Assembly (NCBI GenBank): GCA_033030425.1
Contig: JAUFSD010000014.1
Coordinates: forward strand, 124,001-188,000
Source: Verpa conica
Lineage: Eukaryota; Ascomycota; Pezizomycetes; Pezizales; Morchellaceae
Length of the DNA: 64,000 bases
Direction: 5' to 3'
Positions 22,851 through 33,667 of the stretch are shown one piece after another. Position 1 is the first letter of the stretch. Each line of letters begins with the position of its first letter. The translations under genes were made by a program, and so were the position numbers. Below the pieces are notes generated by a model. It saw nothing but the letters and a program-made list of their open reading frames with translations. It searched no databases and had not been told where the DNA came from.

Positions 22851-25800
22851 TTATAAAATTGCTACTTCTGGTGCTACTTCTGTTGTAAAACCCGTAATCG
22901 CGCCGGCCGCTAGCAGAAAGTCTTTGACCTTCTCAAAACCATCTTTACGAAAGTTGTCTTTTAAACTGCCTTCAATTGCCACCTGCAATGCTGTTTTCCC
23001 CGATATACGTGCTGGTGCGGCATTTACGCTAGCCCCAGCCATCAGAAGCACCTTAACAATACCCAAATGACCAGTAGATGCCGCAGCCTGAAGTGCTGTT
23101 CGTCCTGAATATGGTGCTGGCGAGGCATTGATATCGGCTCCAGCTCTCAAAAGCAATTCAACAGTATCTACACGACCAGCCCTTGCTGCAGCCTGAAGTG
23201 CCGTTCGTCCTGAATCCGATACTGGTGGGGTGTTGACATCTGCTCCGGCTTCTACAAGCATCTCAACAATTTCTACATGACCAGTCGATGCCGCAGCCTG
23301 AATCGCCACTATTCCTGAAATTTTTGCTGCTGCGGCATTTGCGTCGGCCCCCGCTTCTAGAAGTATCTCAACAATACCTCTACGGCCAGCCCGTGATGCA
23401 GCTTGGAGTGCTGTTCGTCCTGAGTTCGGCGCTGGTGGGGCATTGGCTTCTGCCCCAGCCTCTAAAAGCATCTTGACAATGCTTACCCGTCCAGTCCTCG
23501 CAGCAGCTTGAAGCGCCGTCCGTCCCGAGCCCGGTGCGGGGGGCGCATTAATTTCTGCCCCAGCAGCTAGGAGCACCTCTATAATTTCTTCACGACTACA
23601 CTCTGCTGCAGCTTGGAGTGCTGTTCGTCCTGAGTCTGGTGCTGGAGGGGCGTTGACTTCTGCACCAGCATTCAGAAGTATATAGATAATTTCTTGATGA
23701 CTAAACTCCACCGCAGCTTGAAGCGCTGTTCTTCCGGAGACCGGTGCTGGTGGAAAGTTGACTTTGGCCCCGGCTTTCAGGAGGGTCAAGAGGATATCTT
23801 TGTTACCGCATTCAGCAGAAGCCTGGAGCGCAGTACGCCCTGAAATCGGTGCTGGTGCAGCATTGGCGTCGGCACCAGCATTTAGAAGAATTTTAACAAT
23901 GCCTTCATGGCCACCCGCCGCAGCAGCTTGAAGCGCCGTTCGTCCTGACTTTGGTGCTGGCCGAGCGTTGACATTAGCCCCGGCTTTGAGAAGGAGGTTG
24001 ACAATGTCTTCATAACCACATTCTGCTGCAACTTGAAGTGCCGTCCTTCCTGAGTCATGTGCCGCTGGGGCGTTGACATCTGCTCCAGCTTTAAGAAGCA
24101 TATCGATAAAGACTTCATGCCTAAATTCTACTGCAGTTTGAAGCGCTGTTCTTTTTGAGTCTTGGGTATTGGGATTAACTCCACGATCTAATAGAATACT
24201 GGTAATTCTTTGGTATTGGCCCTCAACTGCAGCCCTGAGAGATATTTCCTCCGAGTCCCATGACTCAGGATTAGCCCCAGATCCCAAAAGAAATTCAATA
24301 ATTTCTAGATTTAAGCCTGCAGCTTGTAGTGCCGTCCGCCCTGAAACCTCTGCTGGAGCGGCGTTAACATCTGCCCCAAACATTAGAAGGACTTTGATAA
24401 TGTCTTGATGGGCACCCTCTACCGCAGCTTGAAGTGCCGTTCGTCCTGAGACAACCGCCGGTGCGGCATTGATGTCGGCGCGCGCTTTCAGGAGGATATT
24501 GACGATGCCTTCATGACCATACTCTGCTGCAGCCTGAAGCGCCGTTCTTCCTGAGTCTGGTGCTGGTGTGGCGTTGACATTTACACCACTATCCAAGAGA
24601 ATACTGACAATACGTTCATAGCCACCTCTAGCTGCTGCTTGTAGGGCCGTCTGCCCTGAGTATAGTTGTCCTGCTCCGTTATGTACTTGCACTTGACCGG
24701 TTATTATACTTGATGTGTACATGGCTGGTTGGGCGTTAACATCTGCGCTAGCCTGTAAGAGAATCTTGACAATGCTCTCATGTCCACCCTCTGCCGCAGC
24801 TTGGAGCGCTGTCCGTCCTGAGTACAGTGCTGCTGCGTCATTGATATCGGCCCCGGAATTCAAAAGGAGGTTGACGATGTCTTCGTGGCCACTCCCTGCT
24901 GCAGCTTGAAGTGCCGTCCGCCCTGAGTATAGTGCTGGTTCATCGTTGATATTGGCCCTGGCCTTCAAAAGGAGGATGACAATTTCTTCGTGGCCGTATT
25001 CCGATGCAGCTTGAAGTGCCGTCCGCCCTGAGTCCTGTAATGGTGGTGCATTAACATTGACTCCGCGAGCTAGAAGTAAATTGACAATGTCTGCATAACC
25101 ATTCCGAGCTGCAACTTGAAGCACCGTCGGGGGTATTAATGATTGGGCTCTCTTATCCAAAAGGGTCTTTGTGGTCCTGCTGTGGTGGCCCTCTACTGCA
25201 GCCATGAGCCATATTTTCCTTGGGCGCCACAACTGGGGGTTGGCCCCGAATTCTAGAAGTGTTTCAATCATTTTCAAGTCAGTTCCCGCGACTTGAAGCG
25301 CTGTTTGCCCAGAGTCTGGGTCTGAGGCGTTGGCGTCGGCTCCGCGAGTTAAAAGAATTTTGGCAACTCTGCTGTGATGACCCTCTACTGCAGCCAGGAA
25401 CGGTATATATTTTAGGTCCGAGGAGAGAGGTTTGGCCCCAAATTCCAGAAGTATCTCGATTATCTCTAAATTTGAACTTGCGGCCTGAAATGCAGTTAGT
25501 CCTGAATCAGGAGTTGGTGCAGCGTTGGCATCGGCCCCGCGATTTAAAAGAATCCTGAGTATACTACTGTGGTGACCCTCTATCGCAGCCAATAGGGGTA
25601 TATAGTCCGAGCCCCAGGAATGATAATTAGCACCTGATTGCAAAAGTGTTTCTATTACTCCTAGATGAGTATTGGCAGCTTGAAGTGCCGTCTTTCCGGA
25701 GACCTCTGCTGGCGCGGCGTTGACATCTGCATTGGCTTTCAGAAGGATGTTAACAATAACTTTATGACCACCCTCTGCTGCAGCCTGGAGGGCAGTTCTT

Positions 25801-28800
25801 CCCGAGTCCGGTGCTGGTGCGGCATTAACGTTGGCGTTGGCTTTGAGAAGGGCCCTAACAGTATCCGCGTAACCACCCCCTGCCGCAGCTTGAAGCGCTG
25901 TTCGCCCTGAAATATCTGCTGGTACAGCATTGATATCGGCTCCAGCTCCCAGAAGAATATTCAAAATTCCTTCATGCCCATACCCTGCGGTAGCCTGGAG
26001 TGCTGTTCTTCCTGAGTACAATGCCGGCGCAGCATTGACGTTGGCTCCGTAGTTTAAAAGTATCTTGACAATATTTTCATGGCCACTTTCTGCCGCAGCC
26101 TGGAGTGCTGTTCGTCCTGAGTGTAGTGCTGGCGCAGCGTTAACATCGGCTTCGGCTTGTAAAAGCATCTCGACGATGAATGTATGGCCGTGCCATGCCG
26201 CAGCTTGAAGCGCCGTTCGTCCTGAGTCCGATGCCGGTGGAGCATTGATGTCAGCCCCAGCTTCCAAAAGAATCTTGGTAATGACCTCATAACCCCCACT
26301 TGCTGACGCTTGAAGTGCCGTTAGACCTATATTTTGTGGTGATAGAGCATTGATATCAGCATCGGTTTTTAGGAGAATTTTGACAATGCCTTTATGGCCA
26401 TATTCTGCCGCTGCATGAAGTACTGTTCGACTCGGGTCCTGTTCTGGCACGGCGTTGACATTGGCTTTATGGTCTAAAAGCGCTTTGACAATACCTTCAT
26501 GACCACTCGCTGCGGCAGCCTGTAGTACAGTTCTTCCATGGCGTATAGTATTGACATTAGCCCCCGCCTCTAGAAGCTTGATAACAATTCCTTCATGACC
26601 AGCTCCTACAGCCGCCTCTAGTGCTGTTAACTGAAAACTATCTGCAGGCATAGAATTGACATTGGCTCCCCCTTTTAGAAGCATACTGACGATGGCTTCG
26701 TGGCCGTGGCTTGCTGCAGTCTGTAGCACAGCTCCTCCACGGCCTGCAGCGTTGGGATCGGCTCCTCTGTCTAAGAGATTCTTAAAGATTCTTTCATGTC
26801 CCGCCTCTGCAGCTGCTTCGAGTGCTGTTTTCCCAGATATATCTGCTGGTAGGGCGTTGACATCAGCTCCAGCTTCTAGAAGGATCTCAACAATCCCCTC
26901 ATGACCACCTTCTGCTGCAGCTTGAATCGCCGTCCGTCCTGAATTTGATGATTGTGAGGCGTTAACATCGGCTCCGGCATGTAAAAGGGCCTCCACAATG
27001 CCTTTATCACTACCCCCTGCGGCAGCCTGTAGTGCGGTTCGTCCTAATAACAGTGATGGTAGTGCATTGACTTCGGCCTTGCGATCTAAAAGGAGCCTAA
27101 CAATTTCTGCATGGCCACCCTCTGCGGCAGCTTGGAGGGCCGTTCGTCCTCCGTCTTCTGCTGGTTTGGCATTTACATCGGCTTTAGAGTTTAAAAGGAC
27201 CCTAAAAATACTTTCATGGCCAGCCGCTGCTGCAACTTGTAGTGCAGTGCGTCCATGATTAGAAACGTTGACGTCGGCCCCTCCTTCTAATAAGATCTTA
27301 ACAATTTCTTCATAGCCAGCCTTTGCAGCTGCTTGAAGCGCTGTTGTCCCTGATATATCATTCGGCACGCTGTTGACATCGATCCCTTTCTTTAGGAGAA
27401 TCTTAACGATTTTTCCATGCCCACCCCCTGCGGCAGCTTGCAATGCAGTGTTTCCATGCCCTACAGTATTGACATGGGCTCCGGCTTTGAGAAGGATATT
27501 GACGATTTCCTCATGACCAGACTCTGCTGCTGCTTGAAGTGCTGTGACCCCAGTTATATCCTGTGGTATGGTGTTGACCTCAGCTCCTTTCTCCAAAAGG
27601 ATCTTGACAATGTTTCCGTGGCCACCCCCTGCCGCAGCCTGCAGTGCAGTTCGACCGTTTTTCGGTGCTGGTGCGGAATTGACAACGGCCCCAGCTTCCA
27701 GAAGGATTTTAGCAATATTTTCGTGACCACCCTCAGCTGCGGCCTGGAGTGCTGTTCGCCCCGAGTAGTATGCTGGTGGTGCATTGAGATCGGCACCAGC
27801 ATCTATAAGCCATCTCACGACCTTGTCTAATCCAGCCCTTGCTGCATCCTGCAGAACCGTGTCCCTACTACTATCGTACTCCAGCGCTTCGGTTGGTGGT
27901 TGTAGGACATCTAGCCTTCGTTCATCAATGTCACCCTCGTTAATAAAAAGTGCTTGTATCCTACGGAGTGCACTGTCAGGGGCGGGGAGCTTTTTCGAGC
28001 TGCGCAGTGGTGGAATGATGGATAAATATGCCCTCTCGATCGTACCGAGGCCGGAGTTATTATAGATAGTCGCAAGAGAAGCTAGATTTGAGTTCAAAAG
28101 GCAGAAGTTCCTCAATCCAGTCTTTTTACTATTTGTACGAAGCGTAGTATCACCACCAATATCCTTTATGATGTTCACTAACTCCGACATGAAGCGTGCA
28201 TAAACCTCTTGGGCGCATAGAACTTCCATATCCTCTTCAGCGCCAACACTTAGATAATGTTGCTCCATGTTATGGGATTTACCACTCCATCCGAAGTATC
28301 GAGTTTGGGGCTCCAATGGCTTCTCAACCAATGCATTCTCGCGGTGTATCCAGAGCTTATAGTCCCCCTTTGCTGCCATGTCGTCACCAGGCGCTAATAT
28401 CCAAATATTTTTGATTGGGTCTCCGCCATCTGGTTTGTGACTTTTATCGACTTGAGAAAGCGAATAGATCCAAAGGCACAAGACAGCCTCAAGCTCCTTC
28501 TCATCAATTCTCCAAGGGCTCCAGTCGCTGTCGTCATCCTCCCGGCGAAGGGTAAGGCAGATACTCGACAGCTCAGTTTCAGGATCGTCGATAGCGGGTA
28601 TAGTTGGCGAGGTCTACATTAAGTGGTTAGTCGTCTCTTATACGATATACCGTATCTACTATCGATATAGATAGATTAATAGGCCATTTGATCTGAATTT
28701 GTGAGGAACATATTCTCCACATAGACATATCACATGACAGATTAGTCTACTAATACCCACCCACCCTGATAGCGGTATAGCCACATATCTTACCGTGGCT

Positions 28801-30959
28801 TGACGTCTCAATATGTGACTTACACCGCTGCTGGAGATCGAGTAGATACGTTATTGTCTAAGAGGAAGGGAAGAGCCTACAAATAGAGATTTTAACCACT
28901 TTAATAATCCTAAAAGATCTCTAAAAATAGCCTTTGTTGCACTATATAACAGAAATTCATGTCAGATGATTTGACTACCCAGGTGATAAATATTAACGGG
29001 ATATCAACGCACTTTAGAGAAAACTAACCTTAATCGACTTCTAAATTTGTTTGGTGTAGCATCTGGTGTGGGGGCAGAGGTATCCGACTCCCCAGTTGTT
29101 GAACGGTTACCAGAACTAGTGCCAACTCTCTCATCGCGAGGTTTAGGCTTAGGCTTAGTTCTCACTTGTAAGTTCCATTTAAATTCATTAGAGAATTCAA
29201 AGCCAGACTTCAAGGTCATAGTATCATAAACCTCCCTCATCGTTTCTTCAATAGCGTTCTTCAAAATCCTAACATTTTTTCGATCCCTAACTTTCCAGCC
29301 CCCCGAGAGTTCGGCCAAGCGGGCGCGAGTTTTCATGACCGTTGTTGCCCGATCCGTAGATTTCTTTTCGTCCGTCGTTTGCTGTGGCCCAGAGATAATC
29401 TCCCATGACTCGCAACTATTAAAATCGTTCGCTAGCCAATCCAACTCATGCCCTTCCACCTTATCAGGGTTTATGATACCCTTTTTGTTTTCTTGTCTTA
29501 CATGGACCCAGGACCTTATAGCGGTCATAAACATAATTGCACCCAATTGTGCCGCTATAACTAGATTGTTCATCATTCGGGAGGCAACAAACTGGACAAT
29601 AAAACCGACCACAGCACTGAGAGAGACAACCAAGACCACAATCTTCCTCCAGGTCGATTCCCGCCCTTTCTCTGATGTTAATATCATAGATGTCTTTAAG
29701 CGTAGAGCAAAGGCTTCAAATAGTTGATCACCAACTGTTTGCCCCCCCTTCTGAAGCCAGACCACCTCAATGTTCCCTGCGCCATTCGACTCCCAGGAAA
29801 TCTCTTTTGTGCTTGTTTCAACTACCCATGCGCATCCAAATGTTCCAATTGCAAGAATCATCGTTCCACCGACAAAGAGCCAAAAGGCATGCATAGGCTG
29901 CTGCTTTGTAGACCACGGCTCGCTCTCAGAATACTGCAGCCTAAACTGTAAAACCCCCGCAAAAGCGAGAACAGCGCCCTGTGCAATAACCCCAAGCATT
30001 ACGCAGAATGCCTGTTTCCTATAACTGGTATTTTTGAGGCCAACATTCAATGAAAGATTTGGAGGATTTTCGAGCGCCGATAAAAGGGCCTCCGAATCGT
30101 TGGTATCTCCCTTCCGGTGGGGTTTGTAGATCCCCTCGGCAACAGCATCCCGAAATGTGAGTATTCTGGGCACATTCTCGCTATGCGGGAGATCAGGATC
30201 GTTCGATGTCACAAAAACCAACTGTAGTAGAAGCGGGCACCCAAGGACTCTGACTATCCCTTCGCCATTCCATAATTCGCAAACATCCGATGATGTAGAT
30301 GACATTAGGTCAGCTTCCACAACACCACGACTTTCAGTAGACCTCCCAATGAGTGACCGGAGGGCTTGACTTCCTGAGACTCGAATGGCGGATACCACTA
30401 CAGTGATAATCCCAAGGGGGGCAAGGGCGAAGATTACATTATCGACCCAGGAGAATGACTCCCCTAAGTACTGCTTTGTAACTTGTTCCCCAAATAGCGC
30501 AAGCAATGGAGCCAAATCACTCCCAAGATTGTTAAGAATGTCTTGCCATGGAGCCGTAGTATTTTGGCCTTCGCAAGGAAATATGACCACCGATAGAATA
30601 ATTGTAGCGATAAAAAATGCCGTAGACGACCTAATTTTTGACCTAGAAAGTGCTTGAGTAGTTGGCATTTCGGTCCACGGGTATTGTGGGTGTGACAAAG
30701 GTAGTAGCCCTCGAGTTGATGCCTCTCGTGCCTCTCGTACTAAAGTTATTCAGGATTAGACACTTGCAAGAAAATCATATATAAGATAGTGAATAAATAC
30801 GTTTAGAGATTCCCATGATATTAACCTCTAGATCGCTGCCTTCTAGAGTGGTCTCAGACCATAGCCTTTCTGCTGCTGGCGCATTCTAACTCAACGTCAA
30901 ATTCTGACACTCTTTCAAGTCAATGTTAGTCTCTTTACCTCAATAGTGTCGAGCTGCAT
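22851..30959 (-). CDS. Copy B: giant membrane protein with about 48 ankyrin repeats
   Basis: Probably one gene of about 2,500 residues. Exon 1 (30959-30939) gives MQLDTIE. A small exon near 30890-30830 follows. The membrane exon (about 30710 to 29026) has a signal-like helix, the motif APLLALFGEQVTKQYLGES, and about five more membrane segments ending near QLGAIMFMTAIRSWV. A cytoplasmic linker follows. The last exon (28613-22851) starts TSPTIPAIDDPETEL, then ELEAVLCLWIYSLSQ, a linker, and an uninterrupted array of 35-residue ankyrin units of the form SGRTALQAAAEGGHEGIVKILLEAGADVNAAPA. The linking introns between 29026 and 28614 are not resolved: phase requires a small middle exon (28920-28881 fits) or a weaker acceptor. 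Fungal proteins joining this membrane module to ankyrins are known but uncharacterised. The array points to a receptor or scaffold role, perhaps in non-self recognition. This is inference. Confidence 0.8.
22907..28030 (-). repeat. Ankyrin-coding tandem repeat array, unit about 105 bp
   Basis: About 48 repeat units of roughly 35 codons lie head to tail without intron or stop. Many share runs such as SGRTALQAAAE. Most units are 35 residues, not the canonical 33, because of a two-residue extended loop (APAPD, PADIS and similar). Between units 20 and 26, and again near unit 34, a different two-unit module appears in which LEIIEILLEFGANP is followed by LLAAVEGHHSR. Confidence 0.9.
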
Positions 30960-32249
30960 AATATTCAATCGTGGCGGAATGTTGGGTGTTGTTGCCAAAA
31001 GGATTTGAGGCTCATATGTATATCTACTTTAGATACGGGTATGTTCGTAGTGCGCAATGTTTATTAACGATGGGCATAGGAAAAGTGCATACCATTTTGT
31101 GGGTCTGAGCCTGCTATTATCCGATGGCCCTGTAGGACACATATTTCCCCACAGAACGAATTTTCATGTAAGGTATAGATGCTGCTGCAAGACATATTGG
31201 AGTTGCGGTGTGTGGTTGGTCTTCAATGTAGGATTAGGGTTTTCCATGATTCACGTAAGCCGCCACCATGCAGCTCTCTCGATTATGCGCTCTGCGCATG
31301 CTACGGACTCTCACACTCACTCTCGTACAGCTTCCGGCAAAAATGATCGAGAAACAATTCGAACTTAAGGTTTCTATTGGCCTTTTGGTCTTGTGGCAAA
31401 GATTGTAGCAATTGTAATAGCTGTAGGACCCCTGCTCGATCGGCTTTGCTGGAGACTGTACCGGGTGTTAAGGGTAAGTCCCAAGAACTGTCTCCGGTTG
31501 GGCAGCTCCTTGATGCAGGTTGTGGTTGGTCTCAAAATGCCACGCTGGGGGGCAAAGTGGTATATGAGCTACAAGGCCCCCAGGCTAGCCAACACAAGCT
31601 CTAAACTCACAATTTGACTCTCATTTGTACAGTGCCTAACATAAAAGGCCAAGATAAACTTCAAAAAAGGTATTAGTATGAAGCTAGTAAAAGGCTCAAT
31701 CCTGTAGATATTTTTTTCGATTTTTGAAAAGGGTACACAAATGTTCTTGCACAATTTTTATGGGGGAAAAAAGCACCATGTCTGGATAGGCACTATTGGG
31801 CCCCTCCTGTGGCGCCCACATATTCTCGCCCTATGGGCATCGAGTTCTCGGTACTTAAGCACACCCCCGAGTACAGCAAAGGGAGAAATATGATACCTGA
31901 AATTAGGGTTTTATTGGCCGTTTACTTTAGACTCTTGGTGAGGATCATAGAGATAGAGCTGATCACAGGAGTCTTTGTCGCCGTATGCACAATAGAGCAC
32001 CGTAAAGGCAGATGTGATATACATCCTCCGGTAAAAAAGAGAAACCTAGATTCGACCCACATACTTTAGATCAAATTCCTAATGGTGGGATTCTACCACC
32101 GATCGCTCATACTGCACTGAGCGCCCCATGAAGCTAGGGTGCCAAGAGTAGCTGCATGGCTCATTCACCACCAGTAGACATACCTGGTTCAATGCAATGG
32201 GATTTCAAGAGTAATAATGTGTGCATGAGTAAAAATAAGACCTTCTACC
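30960..32249. other. Intergenic, 5' flank of copy B
   Basis: No supported gene. The first 170 bp resemble the upstream flank of copy A. The rest has several frames of 60-100 codons that match no family and are broken by stops. Confidence 0.4.
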
Positions 32250-33230
32250 CTATTGCAAACATCTTAACGCATCCTCCCCAAACTCTCCCACCACACTCCC
32301 CTCACTCTCTAGAAGTTCCTTCAGAAATCCTCTCACCTCCTCTAGCTCCTTCCCACTTACCTTAACTAGCAAAAAACCCCTAACACTTGTGGCAGTCCAC
32401 AAAACATCCCACCTCCTCTTTTCCACCACACTAGAGTTATTATGCGTAACCGCAAAACCTTTCCCTCCAATCCGAGGCTCAGCCTTGTACATTTCAAGGG
32501 CATACTCGGCTAATTTCGCGAACCGAGGCCCCCGAACAATCAGCGTGGCAATACACGAGAACCCATCCATCCTCCCACAGAGATCTTCACCGCCTATCAA
32601 AGCACTATCAAGCGTCAACGCATCCCGGAGAAGCAGCCGATTCCGCCCGGAAGAAGTAATCGTGTAGACTTCATTCCTGCTTTCGAATCGCTTCAATTCC
32701 CAGCGCTCTCCACGGGCGGTGCGGCCCTCGCTTACCCAGTCCAATAGCACAAAGCTTGCCGTATCATCAGGTGGGATATTAATGACCTGGTGCTGCGTAT
32801 AGTAACTATCCGCAAACGGCTGTATAGGATCCGGGAGTAATATAAGTGCAGAGGATGGATGGAGTGTTATTGTGAGGGTTTGAGATGTGCGATGAGTAGG
32901 TTGTTTACGCTTGAAGATTTTGGTGCTGCCTTTTATACTATGTGGGATTAATAGAAATGCTACATTACAGGGGAGGGAGGGGTGCTGACCCTGGGTGAGA
33001 AGGCAAAGCTTTGCTTGCTCTTCGAGTATGACTTTGAGATTGATTTTGTCATCTGAGACGAGCCCACCGCCATAGGAGAGGATGAAGACAGTGAGGAAGG
33101 GTGCTGTCGGGGATGAGGTTGAGATTAGCTTTAGCGGATACACAAATTCAAGTGATGGGAGGACAAGGCGAGATGGGGGCAGAAGACGGGCATGAATTAG
33201 GCCATCTCCAGGAGATACAGTGCTTGCCAT
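32250..33230 (-). CDS. ureD: Urease accessory protein UreD
   Basis: A single exon of 326 residues with a clear ATG at 33230. UreD is a chaperone that works with UreF and UreG to deliver nickel to urease in the cytosol. Family landmarks are visible: SYGGGLVSDDKINLKV, then TQGQ, STKIFKRKQ, LLPDPIQPFADSYYTQHQ, VLLDWVSEGRTARGERWELK and RLLLRDALTLD. The length fits eukaryotic UreD proteins. Neither urease nor UreF/UreG lies in the window, as usual for fungi, where the genes are scattered. No intron was needed to keep the family match continuous. Only the far C-terminus is less typical. Confidence 0.9.
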   Translation of the reverse strand: MASTVSPGDGLIHARLLPPSRLVLPSLEFVYPLKLISTSSPTAPFLTVFILSYGGGLVSDDKINLKVILEEQAKLCLLTQGQHPSLPCNVAFLLIPHSIKGSTKIFKRKQPTHRTSQTLTITLHPSSALILLPDPIQPFADSYYTQHQVINIPPDDTASFVLLDWVSEGRTARGERWELKRFESRNEVYTITSSGRNRLLLRDALTLDSALIGGEDLCGRMDGFSCIATLIVRGPRFAKLAEYALEMYKAEPRIGGKGFAVTHNNSSVVEKRRWDVLWTATSVRGFLLVKVSGKELEEVRGFLKELLESEGSVVGEFGEDALRCLQ

Positions 33231-33667
33231 GGGGAAAGGATTGTGAGAAGTTATATGTAAAGGGAGTGTTCAGGTTGGAGGGGTGAAGTATGGGTCTTAT
33301 CCGGGTCACGTGCTCCGATATTAATTCGAGTGATTCTCTGTGATGTCAACTCCAAAGTGAGAACATATACGAAAATGTATAAAAGTACACGAAAATAGCC
33401 AAAAGCTGTCCCCTTATTACAAAATTGAAGCTTGAACACAGAATAACTATACTTACATAGTTGAATTCCAAGATCAGGTTCACCGTCCCTTTCGTGCATA
33501 CGGGCATCATCATCGCACATCACACACCCCCCGATCGGATTCAGTCACGTCGTCTGCCATCATCCACGCGACCCAACCAGACAAACAACACCCTCCTGCC
33601 TCCCCGTAAATTTCACAACAACCCCCCCCTAGACAATCAAGCCATAGTCATACGCATCACCTGCTCG

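Noticed and set aside
23288..28622. Many plus-strand open frames opposite the ankyrin exon
   Set aside because: They are complements of the repeat array and repeat with its period; no independent gene signal.
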